Assembly: GCA_945873105.1 (NCBI GenBank)
Contig: CAMCBW010000027.1
Location: 1 to 64,000 of the forward strand
Direction: 5' to 3'
Source of the DNA: Tangfeifania diversioriginum
Lineage (GTDB): Bacteria > Bacteroidota > Bacteroidia > Bacteroidales > Prolixibacteraceae
DNA length: 64,000 bases
The notes under the pieces are model-generated. The model saw nothing but the letters and a program-made list of their open reading frames with translations, was not told the origin of the DNA and did not search any database. Made by a program: the position numbers and the translations under genes. This document shows, piece after piece, positions 28,311-37,728 of this stretch (position 1 is its first letter; each line of letters begins with the position of its first letter).

Positions 28311-28694
28311 TCAAAGTACATGATGAGCCAGCACTTTCTGGACTTCATACACATTGACAGATTTGTTGAACTGTTTGGTAATGCTCGGCTGGGTTTCACT
28401 GGAGATCCAGATCTTCAGCTCGGCATCCAGTTCGAATGTTCCGGCTGTCTCCACACTGAACCTCGAAATGCTCTTGTAGGAGATGGATTTGTACTCTGTC
28501 TTGCTGCCGGTAAGTCCTTGCCGGTCGATCAGGATCAGTCGTTTGGAGGTGAAAATAAAGGTGTCGCGAATGAGTTTAAAACCCAGTTCAATCTCTTCCC
28601 CGTCAAGTAGCAGCTGACCGTATTGTTTCACTAATTCCTCCTGGCTAACCGTGCTGGCATTGCCAAGAATGGCTGAAAAAAGTCCCATAGTCAT
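28311..28694 (-). CDS. Bacterial PH-domain-like protein
   Basis: GEEIELGFKLIRDTFIFTSKRLILIDRQGLTGSKTEYKSISYKSISRFSVE resembles bPH domains; start MTMGLFSAIL. Confidence 0.75.
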   Translation of the reverse strand: MTMGLFSAILGNASTVSQEELVKQYGQLLLDGEEIELGFKLIRDTFIFTSKRLILIDRQGLTGSKTEYKSISYKSISRFSVETAGTFELDAELKIWISSETQPSITKQFNKSVNVYEVQKVLAHHVL

Positions 28695-28950
28695 TGTTAT
28701 TGTCCTACTCTTCTGGCTTTTCGGTTTCGCCCCGGGTTTTGATGGTTCCCGGAATCCATGCTTTAAACATTGATGCAGCATCAGCGTGGATGTATGGATC
28801 CTTTGCGGTGCTGCCTATTTTATAAAATTACACAAAAAGTGATTGCCAAACAATGAAGTAGAAAGAAAACAGGTAAGCACGGAGAAAATGTGCAATTTGA
28901 ATTACATCAATTTTTTGTAACTTAACATCCGCTAATTTAATCTGCTCACC

Positions 28951-29814
28951 ATGAATAAAAAGTTTGGAGTTCTCTACCAGGATTACCTGAATGGTAAAAC
29001 TGAACGGCGCGATTTTGTCAAAAGGGTCGCGGTACTATTGGGTGGAACTGTAGCTGTATCCAGCTTTCTTCCAATGTTTGAATCCAATTACCTGCAGGCA
29101 GCACAAATGGCAGTCAATGAGGATGAATTGTTTACAGAGGATGTTGTCTATCCCGGCGTATCCGGAGAGGTTAAAGCCTTCCTGGCCAGACCAAAGAAGA
29201 AGAAAAAATATCCGGCTGTCATTGTGATCCACGAGAACAAGGGGTTGCAACCTCATATCAGGGATGTTAATCGGCGAATGGCTGCCGAAGGTTTTCTCTC
29301 CCTCGCTCCGGATGCTTTGTCTCCTTTGGGGGGTACTCCATCCGATAGTGTAGAAGAGGCTACCAAAAGACTGGGCCAGCTCGACAGGGAGCAGACGATC
29401 AAGAACATGGTGGCTGCTGTTAAATACCTGAAAACCCATCCGCAAAGCAATGGTAAGGTGGGTTGTACCGGTTTTTGCTGGGGTGGTGCCATGACCAACA
29501 ATGTAGCAGTCAACTCCCCCGACCTGGATGCTGCGGTTCCCTATTACGGCAGTTGTCCAAAGAGTGAGGATGTACCCAGGATCAAAGCTCCGATTCTGGC
29601 CCATTATGCCGGTGATGATGCACGGATCAACCAGGGGATTGATGCTTTTGAGAAAGCACTGAAAGAGGCGGGGAAAGAGTACCAGCTGTTTGTCTATCCT
29701 GATACCAAACATGCCTTCAACAACGACTCCAATCCTGAAAGGTACAACGAAGCTGCAGCCAAGTTGGCCTGGAAGCGAACCGTAGATTTCTTTAAGGAGA
29801 AATTGAAAGGCTAG
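28951..29814 (+). CDS. Dienelactone hydrolase family protein, probable Tat signal
   Basis: 287 aa; RRDFVKRVAVLLGG N-terminus, IVIHENKGLQPHIRDVNRRMAAEGF, VGCTGFCWGGAM (Cys nucleophile), HAFNND. Confidence 0.92.
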   Translation: MNKKFGVLYQDYLNGKTERRDFVKRVAVLLGGTVAVSSFLPMFESNYLQAAQMAVNEDELFTEDVVYPGVSGEVKAFLARPKKKKKYPAVIVIHENKGLQPHIRDVNRRMAAEGFLSLAPDALSPLGGTPSDSVEEATKRLGQLDREQTIKNMVAAVKYLKTHPQSNGKVGCTGFCWGGAMTNNVAVNSPDLDAAVPYYGSCPKSEDVPRIKAPILAHYAGDDARINQGIDAFEKALKEAGKEYQLFVYPDTKHAFNNDSNPERYNEAAAKLAWKRTVDFFKEKLKG

Positions 29815-29830
29815 AACTTTCTTAGTGAAA

Positions 29831-29885
29831 CCTTGGTGTCCTGGTGTCTTCGTGGCAGGAAAAAATTAGCCACTAAGTCACCAAG
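29831..29885. repeat. Imperfect hairpin CCTTGGTG...CGTGGC / GCCACTAAGTCACCAAGG between convergent genes
   Basis: Inverted repeat visible; may act as a bidirectional terminator. Confidence 0.6.
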
Positions 29886-29929
29886 GATCATAAAATGTAA
29901 AAGTATAGGAGGCAGCTTTACCATCCTAC

Positions 29930-31081
29930 TTACTCTTTGGTACCCGCTAAATCCGCAAGTGCATTCACAAAGGGAGTGCAATGGTTGAAGAATTTCCGGT
30001 AACCCTCGCATAGGTAATTAAGGCCATTTTCGCCATCCGGAGTTTGGATAAACCTGTTTTTAGGGCACTCACCGTGGCAACTCTCCAGAACCTCACAATG
30101 CAGGCAATATTGGGGCAGTTTGGTCCATTTTGCCGCTCCGAAGGCAATCTGCACCGGATCATTGAGTAGCTCCGTCAGAGGGGTCTCCTGGATATTGCCA
30201 ATCCGGTGCTCACGATCGACAAAATGGTCGCAGGAGTAGAAATCTCCTTTCTTTTCCAATACAGGGACACCCCCACAGACTTCTTTGAAGATACAGAGGG
30301 TATGTTCCTGCCTGAATGCCGTACGAAAAGCCTCTTCGAAAAATTGAACCTGAATGATACCGATATCATTTTCCTTCCAGGCTTCAAAAATGGTTACCAA
30401 AAAATCACCAAAAGCCTTTGCCGGAACTGAATCTGCAGTGACTCCCGATTGGCTGTTCCTATCCCTGTTTACAAGTGGCAGAAAGCTGATGTATTTTGTT
30501 CCCAGGGTTTTAAAAAAATTGTAGACTTCAAGGGGGTGATTCACATTGAAAGCGTTGACGACGCAAAGGATTTCGGTATTGATCCGGAACTTTTGCAACA
30601 GGTAATAACTTTTCAGAACCCTTTCAAAAGTAGCTTCTCCAGTTTTGGAAACCCGGTATTTGTTGTGCAGCTCCCCGGGACCGTCCATGCTAATTCCTAC
30701 CAGGAAGTTTTCATCCGCCAGGAACCGGCACCATTCATCGTTGAGAAGGATTCCGTTGGTTTGTATACCGTTGATAATGGATTTGTTCTGCGTGTTGTGC
30801 CGTTTTTGGAGTTCAACAGCTTTCCTGTAAAAATCAACACCGGCCAGGGTGGGTTCGCCTCCATGCCAGGAAAAGAGTACAGGATCCTCGGTGGTCGCCT
30901 CCAACAGTTGAACAATGTACCGTTCCAGCAGCTCCTCCTGCATGGGGGAGGGGTTGCCTTGGTTCAATGCCAGTTTGTCCAGGTAATAGCAATAGCCGCA
31001 ACCAAGGTTGCATAGTGCGCCAACTGGTTTAACAAAGAGCTGGAAGGGGCGGGAGGTAGGCGGCATATCTATTTTATCCAC
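29930..31081 (-). CDS. Anaerobic sulfatase-maturating enzyme (radical SAM, SPASM domain)
   Basis: 383 aa; CNLGCGYCYYLDK (CX3CX2C), FSWHGGEPTL, C-terminal Cys cluster CLHCEVLESCHGECPKNRF. Confidence 0.92.
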   Translation of the reverse strand: MDKIDMPPTSRPFQLFVKPVGALCNLGCGYCYYLDKLALNQGNPSPMQEELLERYIVQLLEATTEDPVLFSWHGGEPTLAGVDFYRKAVELQKRHNTQNKSIINGIQTNGILLNDEWCRFLADENFLVGISMDGPGELHNKYRVSKTGEATFERVLKSYYLLQKFRINTEILCVVNAFNVNHPLEVYNFFKTLGTKYISFLPLVNRDRNSQSGVTADSVPAKAFGDFLVTIFEAWKENDIGIIQVQFFEEAFRTAFRQEHTLCIFKEVCGGVPVLEKKGDFYSCDHFVDREHRIGNIQETPLTELLNDPVQIAFGAAKWTKLPQYCLHCEVLESCHGECPKNRFIQTPDGENGLNYLCEGYRKFFNHCTPFVNALADLAGTKE

Positions 31082-31117
31082 TAAGATTCTTTTTATGAAT
31101 TTGATTTACGTAGGGCG

Positions 31118-31405
31118 TTAAGATGCTTTTGCCAATGGCAGCCTCATGCTGCCGAAACCAAGTTCAGGGTCTTCGATCTCTTCCAGCCGTTCACGGGTGA
31201 CTACGGCCAGCCACATTTTGAATGGCTCAGCCTTAGGCCATGGAATTGATTGGATCAACCGAAAAAGCTGCTCTACATCTGCCACATCGGTTAACCGCAT
31301 TTTACCGTCAGGAGCTTCCATTTTTAAACCGTTACATTTTGTAACGGTTTGGTTCCCCTGTGCCATCAATCTCTTTCTCATACCCATAGAGGTCTTAACC
31401 AGCAT
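31118..31405 (-). pseudogene. Truncated Bro-N / antirepressor-like fragment
   Basis: Core LKMEAPDGKMRLTDVADVEQLFRLIQSIPWPKAEPFKMWLAVV...ERLEEIEDPEL resembles Bro-N/DinD-like proteins but lacks the usual N-terminal and C-terminal parts. Confidence 0.6.
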
Positions 31406-31505
31406 GCGAATTCAGCTTGACTATTTTTCTTTTTTGCCATAATTGATAACTACAAGTTAGCGATGTTTCACGTTGTGTTCATATCTGATGCCAACATTGT
31501 CTATC

Positions 31506-31563
31506 CGAAACTAACCTGCGACCATGCACCGAAATTCCAGCTAAATTAGGCAGGTTAGTTTCG
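31506..31563. repeat. Inverted repeat CGAAACTAACCTGC / GCAGGTTAGTTTCG (14-bp perfect arms, ~30-bp loop)
   Basis: Directly visible. Confidence 0.85.
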
Positions 31564-31631
31564 CATTAGATGAATCTAAACTTACCCAATATTGTTTAAT
31601 CTACAAGTGTTTTGGGCAGGTGATTTTTTGT

Positions 31632-31671
31632 CTTAACCCTGTCAGGTTTCCAAAAACCTGACAGGGTTAAG
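31632..31671. repeat. Perfect 18-bp hairpin CTTAACCCTGTCAGGTTT-CCAA-AAACCTGACAGGGTTAAG
   Basis: Directly visible 40-bp hairpin. Confidence 0.95.
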
Positions 31672-31768
31672 GAGACCTACTGTCCTGTCTTCGATACGGA
31701 TTAACAAAAATAGGCCAGAATTGGGTTACAGGCTATGGTCACAAACCTTTCCAACCTGCTTTACCACC

Positions 31769-31985
31769 TATCCGGCTATCGTCATTGGTCTTCCGGCGAA
31801 CGTCACCAATCGTCCGGCTTATGTAAGGGATCATCCGGCGAACGTCACCAATCGTCCGGCTTATGTCAGGGATCATCCGGCGAACGTCACTAATCGTCCG
31901 ACTTATGTCAGGGATCATCCTGTTAATGTCACTAAACATCCGGCTTACGTCACTGACCTTCCGGTTTGTGTAAATGTTCATCCGC
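31769..31985. repeat. 21-bp minisatellite, about 10 units, with alternating A/B units giving a 42-bp higher-order repeat
   Basis: Units such as CATCCGGCGAACGTCACCAAT / CGTCCGGCTTATGTCAGGGAT starting every 21 bp from 31769. Confidence 0.95.
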
Positions 31986-32009
31986 ATGCTCTACAACACT
32001 ATCTGCCAC

Positions 32010-32038
32010 AAAAAAGGGCCGCCCAACCGGACAGCCCT
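32010..32038 (-). terminator. Rho-independent terminator of the ABC/RND operon
   Basis: Minus strand GGGCTGTCCGGTTGGGCGGCCCTTTTTT: GC stem plus T-run, about 75-100 nt past the last stop codon. Confidence 0.85.
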
Positions 32039-32076
32039 TCCTAAATCTTTGTGCTCCATTATTCGCCCAATGCGCT

Positions 32077-32108
32077 AATTTCCACATTTCCACATTTTCA
32101 CATTTCCC
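32077..32108. repeat. Octanucleotide-period array (ACATTTCC)n at the 3' end of the ABC permease gene
   Basis: 8-bp period visible. Confidence 0.75.
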
Positions 32109-32110
32109 AA

Positions 32111-32842
32111 TTATTTCAAAAACTTCTCCCTCCGCTGCAGATTGGTCAATCCGCCCAGCAGGAAGACGATGCTTCCAATGCTCAGGAAGATCCGGTTCTT
32201 CTGGGAGATCTGCGCCCAAACCATCTCATTCATACGGTTGGGGATGTCGTAAGGGTTGTGGAAGATGTTCCACTGGGTTCGGTCCAAAACTTCACCCATG
32301 AAGAGCAAGGCAACGCCGATGATGATCATCACCACAGCCGTTCCGTTGCCGTTCTTTACCATGGTCGAGACCAGGAAGGAGAGACAGCCCAGGAAGAAGA
32401 CCGGAAACATCAGTTGAAACGACATGTCAAAAACAGGGTAGGGGATGAGGGCAAAATAACCTATCCAGCAAAAGACATAGAGGATTGCCCAGGTGAGCAG
32501 GAAAATCATAAACAACCTGATCAGCCAGATCTTGTAACGGTAATCCGGTATCCCAAAGAGTATCTCAAGGATCCTGGAGTCTGCATCGTTCTGAATTCCG
32601 AACACGGTGGGGTAGAAGATCAGCAATATACCCGGAACAAATAGGATATAATAGACGTGTGATGAGTTGAAGGCAGGTGTATTGAAGACAAGGTTAATTG
32701 ACAACAATAGGTAGAAAACCAGAGAGGCGAGTACAAACCATACAAACCGACCAGCAAAGATGATCTTGAGGTTGTATTTTGCCATCTTCAGCACCAAATC
32801 TGTTCTATTCTTTAATTTACTCTTCCAAATTGCGTTATCCAT
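32111..32842 (-). CDS. ABC-2-type transporter permease
   Basis: 243 aa with about 6 hydrophobic segments; directly downstream of the ATPase-containing fusion gene. Confidence 0.8.
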   Translation of the reverse strand: MDNAIWKSKLKNRTDLVLKMAKYNLKIIFAGRFVWFVLASLVFYLLLSINLVFNTPAFNSSHVYYILFVPGILLIFYPTVFGIQNDADSRILEILFGIPDYRYKIWLIRLFMIFLLTWAILYVFCWIGYFALIPYPVFDMSFQLMFPVFFLGCLSFLVSTMVKNGNGTAVVMIIIGVALLFMGEVLDRTQWNIFHNPYDIPNRMNEMVWAQISQKNRIFLSIGSIVFLLGGLTNLQRREKFLK

Positions 32843-32880
32843 TTCGCTTTTATATCAAATATTGTTCATTTAATCAATAA

Positions 32881-32978
32881 GTTAGGAGTAGATAGTTATG
32901 AGTGATGAGTTATGAGTTATAACGCTCTTATCAAGATCGCAGCTATAATCCATAACTCATAACTCCTAACTCATAACT
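32881..32978. repeat. Inverted heptamer arrays (GAGTTAT)n / (ATAACTC)n overlapping the stop of the RND::ABC gene
   Basis: Arms ~32895-32920 and ~32945-32977; 7-bp period. Confidence 0.85.
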
Positions 32979-35900
32979 TCTTTTTAAATCCTTTGAGTAT
33001 GCACAAATAGGCCTCCTCCAGAACTGGTTTTACGATCTCCGCATCTTCCGCAGGTTTTTCGGCCGACAGGAAGCGTACCTTGATCATCTCTCCGTCGCGC
33101 ATGTGGTGAATCACCCTTTCCTTCATCGGGAAGGCATCAAATTCCCTTGCGGGGATACTGAATTGCCATACAAATCCCTCTGCCAGCTTCACCATGTCGT
33201 TCGGATGACCGGTATAGCACAACTCACCACGGTTAACTACTGCTACCTGGTTACAGGAGCTCGAAATATCCTCGATGATGTGGGTGGAGAAGATTACGAT
33301 TCGCTCACGGCTTAGCTCCACCAAAAGGTTCCTGAAGCGGATTCTTTCGCGGGGATCCAATCCTGCAGTTGGTTCGTCAACCACGAGAATCCGGGGCAAA
33401 TGGAGCAGAATCTGGGCGATACCCATCCGCTGTTTCATACCTCCTGAAAATCCGCCGATCTTTTCATCCTTTCGGTCCCAAAGATGCACGGAACTAAGCA
33501 CATATTCAATCCGCTTGTCGCGTGTAGGTCCATCGGTCAATCCCTTGAGGATGGCCTGGTAATCCAGGAACTCATAGGCCGACATGTTTTCGTAGGTACC
33601 GAACTCCTGGGGCAAGTAGCCAATGAGTCCCTGCAGCTCTTCGCGTTTCTCCTGGGTATCGATGCCATTGATCCAGACTTTTCCATAACTCTGCTCATAA
33701 ATACCGCAGATTACACGCATCATGGTCGATTTTCCTGCCCCATTGGGCCCCAGCAATCCAATCATTCCGGTATTGATCTCCAGTGAAACACCCTTGAGTG
33801 CCTTGAATGGATCCCTTTTGCGTCCAAGTACAGGCATCTGTTCCACCAATTTGTAGAACACTCTCCTCAATCCGGCAAAACGGCCTTTCAACCTTTCAAT
33901 GTTGACTTTTTCCTCGTAAAGCCTGTCTGCTGTTGTTTTAACGGCGAGTGCAAAATACCAGAGTGCACCAACTACGGCTACTGAAAGCACTTTTTCCCAT
34001 TTGAAATAAAAGAAAACTAGCACCAACAGGGGCATGGCCCAATACAAGACCTGATAACCCACCCCAGACAACTTACTCATCCATTTTTTGTTCTCCTTCT
34101 CAGCCCGGTGATCGAGATATTCTGAAACGGGTCCCCACATGGCCAGTACCATCAGGTACGTTAGTAGAGCAAATATCAGGGCATACAAGCTATTGACAAG
34201 GTAGAAAAAGGTGAAGTAGACCATAAACCCAAGCAATGGTAATTGCCAGATATACAGGTCGAAGTCACGGATGGTGCGGTAATATTTTAGTTGGCCTGCG
34301 CGTTCGCGGATGTTGCGGTTCCCCTTCCATTCACGGGCAAAACGACTTCCCCAATCGTAGATCTTTACCAGATTTTCAATCTTGATGGTGATCTGTTTCT
34401 CCGGATCGATCACCGTTTCGGTGGCTTTGCGCAAACTGTTCATGATAAACCAGGTGGTACCCGGGATAACAATGATCAGCGCAACCATGTCGAGCATTTG
34501 CCAAAGCAAGGTATCTACACGCGTATAAATAAACACGATGCCAGCTATAAACAGCGCAAATTGGCCAATTTTCAATTTCCAGTTCAGATCTCTCATCCAT
34601 TGGATGGAAGTTTCAAGTCCAGAATAGAAAGTTGGTATAAACACCAGTGTCAGAAGCGTACTCAAGCTCAATCCGCCAATTACGGTAATGGCAAACGGAG
34701 CTCCGATGGCACCCACATATTCGTTGTCACCCATGGCCAATGGCAGCATGGCTGCGATGGTGGCTATGGCAGTGATCAGGATGGGCCGGAGTCTTGACAT
34801 CCCTGCCATGACCAGTGCACGATTTTTTCGGTAACCACGCTTCCTCAGAATCTGGGTATAATCAATCAGGATGATTCCGTTGTTCACCACCACACCGATC
34901 AGGATTAAAAATCCGATCATGGTATTGGCATTCAACAATGAATTGTTGCTGAAGATCAGGGCAAGGAAGGAACCAATGGCAGCCAGCGGTATGCTGAACA
35001 TCAGCACGAATGGGGTTGAAATTGATTCAAATACAGACGCCATGATCATGAAGATCAGGATGAAAGCCGCCAGGATCAGGAATTTGAAATCTGCCAGGGT
35101 ATCCTCTTCGTGGATCACCTCAATGGCAATCCCAGAAGGCATGTTGTAACTCCCAACGATATTGTCGACCTCCGCACGGTAGGATTCGAGCAGCTCTTTG
35201 GAATCCTGGGCCGCATCTACGAAACGGAAAGTAACCTCAATCTGCTTCTCCTGGTTTACCCTGGTGATACTGGCGTAACCCGACGAGAGCACCACATCGC
35301 TAATGGTTTGCAACTCATGCAATCCACCTTTGGTATCGGCAATTGGGAGTGTTTTCAGGTCGAAACTGGTTCTGCTCTTTTTGGATTCCTCCTCTGTCTC
35401 TCCCTTCTTGGGCATCTCTTTAATGGTAATATCGTATTGCTCGTTGCCCTGTTTGAAAGGTATATTGGTATTGATCTCCTTGCTGAAGGAGTTCAGTTCG
35501 CTGGAAACACTGGCAAGGGATACATCATAGGCATTCATCGTCAATGGATGAAACCGCAGGTGTACCTCGGGCCGGTTGTTGGTAAAGCTCACCCGTACAT
35601 TGTTCATGGATTCGAGGTTCTCCAAAAAGAATTGCAAGTCAGAGGCGACATTCTTCATCACCTCGAAATCCTCGCCTTTGATCAGGATGCGCTCCTGGTT
35701 GGATCCGACCCCCATCATCGACATGAAATTTCCTGCACCCGAGCCACCAACGCCCATGCTTGCACTGCTTGAACCGGTCGTAGAGGAGGCATCATTGATA
35801 TCGATGGTCCCACCCGGTACATCCCTCATCTTGTTGGTAACGTCTTCGCGAATCTGGGCGATGGAACGCTTTTTGATCTCCTGGTAGTCCTCCTTCAGTT

Positions 35901-37710
35901 CGATCATCACACTTGCGTTTTCCACCTGGATGTTACAGGTGACATCCTTGATCTCTTCGATGCCCTTGATCCTGTTCTCTATCTCACTGACCACCTTGTC
36001 ACTTGACTCAATGGTGGATCCCGAAGGCATGGTGACATTGATCCGGAAGGCATTCGTGGTTACATCCCGTTTGGCATTGACCGAATTGGCCAGACTAAGA
36101 AAGATGGTGATGAAAAATACGATGATGGCTCCCACAATGGTTTGGGCCGGTTTGCGCAGCGAATACTTCAAGAGCATTACATAGGCCTGTACCAGTTTGT
36201 TCCTGGAGGAGACCTGGGTAAATTCCATGTTGCCGCCTGCTTTCTTCTTCAGGAAAGCATAGGCCATCATCGGTACCAAAAGCATGGCCACCGCCAGGGA
36301 GACCATCAAGGTGGAGACAATGGAGACTCCAATGTTTTTACCAAGCAGTTTGATCAGGAAATTGTCCGAAAAGACGAATGGAAGAAATACCGTTGTAGTT
36401 GTCAATGTCGCGGCAAGCACTGAGCGCCATACTTCAATGGTACCCTGAATGACAGCATCACGTGGTGACTTACCTGTGGCCCTTAGCCTGTAAATATTCT
36501 CCAGTACCACCACACTGTTGTCGAGCAGGATCCCAACTGCAAGTGCCATTCCCACAAGGGTTAGACTATTAATGGATATATCCGAGTAATAGAAGAAGTT
36601 GAAGGCAGTCAGGATGGAAATCGGAATTGCCAGCGCTATGATGGAGACCAACTGAATGTTTTTGAGGAATATCCAAAGTACGAAAATGGCAAGTAGACCA
36701 CCTACCAGAGCCAGTTCCCCGATCTCGTTCAGGTTTTTCTCCATGGTCTCTGCCGCATTGTTCTGGACAGTAATTTCTATTTCCTTGGGAGCCAGATCTT
36801 TGTTGAGTTTCTCAATGACAGCGAGTGTCTTGTTGGAAAGCTCAATCAGGTTGGACTGAGCATCGTTGACCAACGTGATGGAAACGGCATCTTTCCCATT
36901 GACCCTCGAGTAGGAGGTCTCCTCCTTGGTGCCGAAATAGACTTTTGCCACATCTTTCAGCAGGATGGGACCATTGGCGATTACCAGGTTTTCAATCTGG
37001 GTCAGGTCGTCAAATTCAGAAGTGACCTGAACCGTATATTTCAGGTTCGAACCATACACATCGCCGGCATAGGCACGGGTACGGTAATTTTGGGTCAGTC
37101 GGCTGCGGATGGTATTGGCGGTAATCCCGTACGCTTCGCAGACATCCATATCCAGCTGAATTTCAATGGTCTTTTCACGTCCGCCAAATATGTTGATACC
37201 GGCGATTCCATCTACATTCTGTAGTTCAGGGGTAATCTTCTGGTCGGTGATGTTTCTGACCAGATCAACTCCTCCTGTTCCGCGAACCTGCAGCTGCATG
37301 AATTGCTTGTTGAGCTGCTGCAGATCTACCTTGATCACTGTAACGGTGAACTGTTCAGGAATGGTGGTCTTGATCTCGTTGATCTTTTCCTGAAGTTTGA
37401 GGTAGATGTATTTGAAGTTGACCTTTTTGTTGAATTCAATGGTGATCGTCCCTCTTCTGGACTGACAGGTCGACTGCATATTTTCAATCCCCTGCAGGGT
37501 GCCAATGGCACCTTCCAATGGTATTATCGCCTGACTTTCCATAAACTTAGGGTCAACCTCCTGCTGGCTGGAGACCTGCACATACAACATCGGTAGCTCC
37601 GCATTGGGGATCAGCTCCATGGCAAGATTCCTCCAGGAGACATATCCCAACATGCTAAGCCCGATGAAGAGCATGCTGATCAATACTTTTCTTTTTATAA
37701 TAAAGTCCAT
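32971..37710 (-). CDS. RND efflux permease fused to a C-terminal ABC transporter ATPase domain (1579 aa)
   Basis: RND part: N-terminal DFIIKRKVLISMLFIGLSMLGYVSW, AVGILLDNSVVVLENIYR, VVNNGIILIDYTQILR. ABC part: GLLGPNGAGKSTMMR (Walker A), GGFSGGMKQRMGIAQ (signature), ILVVDEPTAGLDP (Walker B), STHIIEDIS (H-loop), in one uninterrupted ORF. Confidence 0.95.
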   Translation of the reverse strand: MDFIIKRKVLISMLFIGLSMLGYVSWRNLAMELIPNAELPMLYVQVSSQQEVDPKFMESQAIIPLEGAIGTLQGIENMQSTCQSRRGTITIEFNKKVNFKYIYLKLQEKINEIKTTIPEQFTVTVIKVDLQQLNKQFMQLQVRGTGGVDLVRNITDQKITPELQNVDGIAGINIFGGREKTIEIQLDMDVCEAYGITANTIRSRLTQNYRTRAYAGDVYGSNLKYTVQVTSEFDDLTQIENLVIANGPILLKDVAKVYFGTKEETSYSRVNGKDAVSITLVNDAQSNLIELSNKTLAVIEKLNKDLAPKEIEITVQNNAAETMEKNLNEIGELALVGGLLAIFVLWIFLKNIQLVSIIALAIPISILTAFNFFYYSDISINSLTLVGMALAVGILLDNSVVVLENIYRLRATGKSPRDAVIQGTIEVWRSVLAATLTTTTVFLPFVFSDNFLIKLLGKNIGVSIVSTLMVSLAVAMLLVPMMAYAFLKKKAGGNMEFTQVSSRNKLVQAYVMLLKYSLRKPAQTIVGAIIVFFITIFLSLANSVNAKRDVTTNAFRINVTMPSGSTIESSDKVVSEIENRIKGIEEIKDVTCNIQVENASVMIELKEDYQEIKKRSIAQIREDVTNKMRDVPGGTIDINDASSTTGSSSASMGVGGSGAGNFMSMMGVGSNQERILIKGEDFEVMKNVASDLQFFLENLESMNNVRVSFTNNRPEVHLRFHPLTMNAYDVSLASVSSELNSFSKEINTNIPFKQGNEQYDITIKEMPKKGETEEESKKSRTSFDLKTLPIADTKGGLHELQTISDVVLSSGYASITRVNQEKQIEVTFRFVDAAQDSKELLESYRAEVDNIVGSYNMPSGIAIEVIHEEDTLADFKFLILAAFILIFMIMASVFESISTPFVLMFSIPLAAIGSFLALIFSNNSLLNANTMIGFLILIGVVVNNGIILIDYTQILRKRGYRKNRALVMAGMSRLRPILITAIATIAAMLPLAMGDNEYVGAIGAPFAITVIGGLSLSTLLTLVFIPTFYSGLETSIQWMRDLNWKLKIGQFALFIAGIVFIYTRVDTLLWQMLDMVALIIVIPGTTWFIMNSLRKATETVIDPEKQITIKIENLVKIYDWGSRFAREWKGNRNIRERAGQLKYYRTIRDFDLYIWQLPLLGFMVYFTFFYLVNSLYALIFALLTYLMVLAMWGPVSEYLDHRAEKENKKWMSKLSGVGYQVLYWAMPLLVLVFFYFKWEKVLSVAVVGALWYFALAVKTTADRLYEEKVNIERLKGRFAGLRRVFYKLVEQMPVLGRKRDPFKALKGVSLEINTGMIGLLGPNGAGKSTMMRVICGIYEQSYGKVWINGIDTQEKREELQGLIGYLPQEFGTYENMSAYEFLDYQAILKGLTDGPTRDKRIEYVLSSVHLWDRKDEKIGGFSGGMKQRMGIAQILLHLPRILVVDEPTAGLDPRERIRFRNLLVELSRERIVIFSTHIIEDISSSCNQVAVVNRGELCYTGHPNDMVKLAEGFVWQFSIPAREFDAFPMKERVIHHMRDGEMIKVRFLSAEKPAEDAEIVKPVLEEAYLCILKGFKKKL

Positions 37711-37728
37711 CAGTTGAAAATTGTTGGT

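Noticed and set aside
31721-32044. ORF 31721-32044 (+) and 31739-31987 (-) as real repeat proteins
   Set aside because: 21 bp is a multiple of 3, so any frame stays open; no signal peptide, promoter or anchor domain seen. Kept as a minisatellite only.
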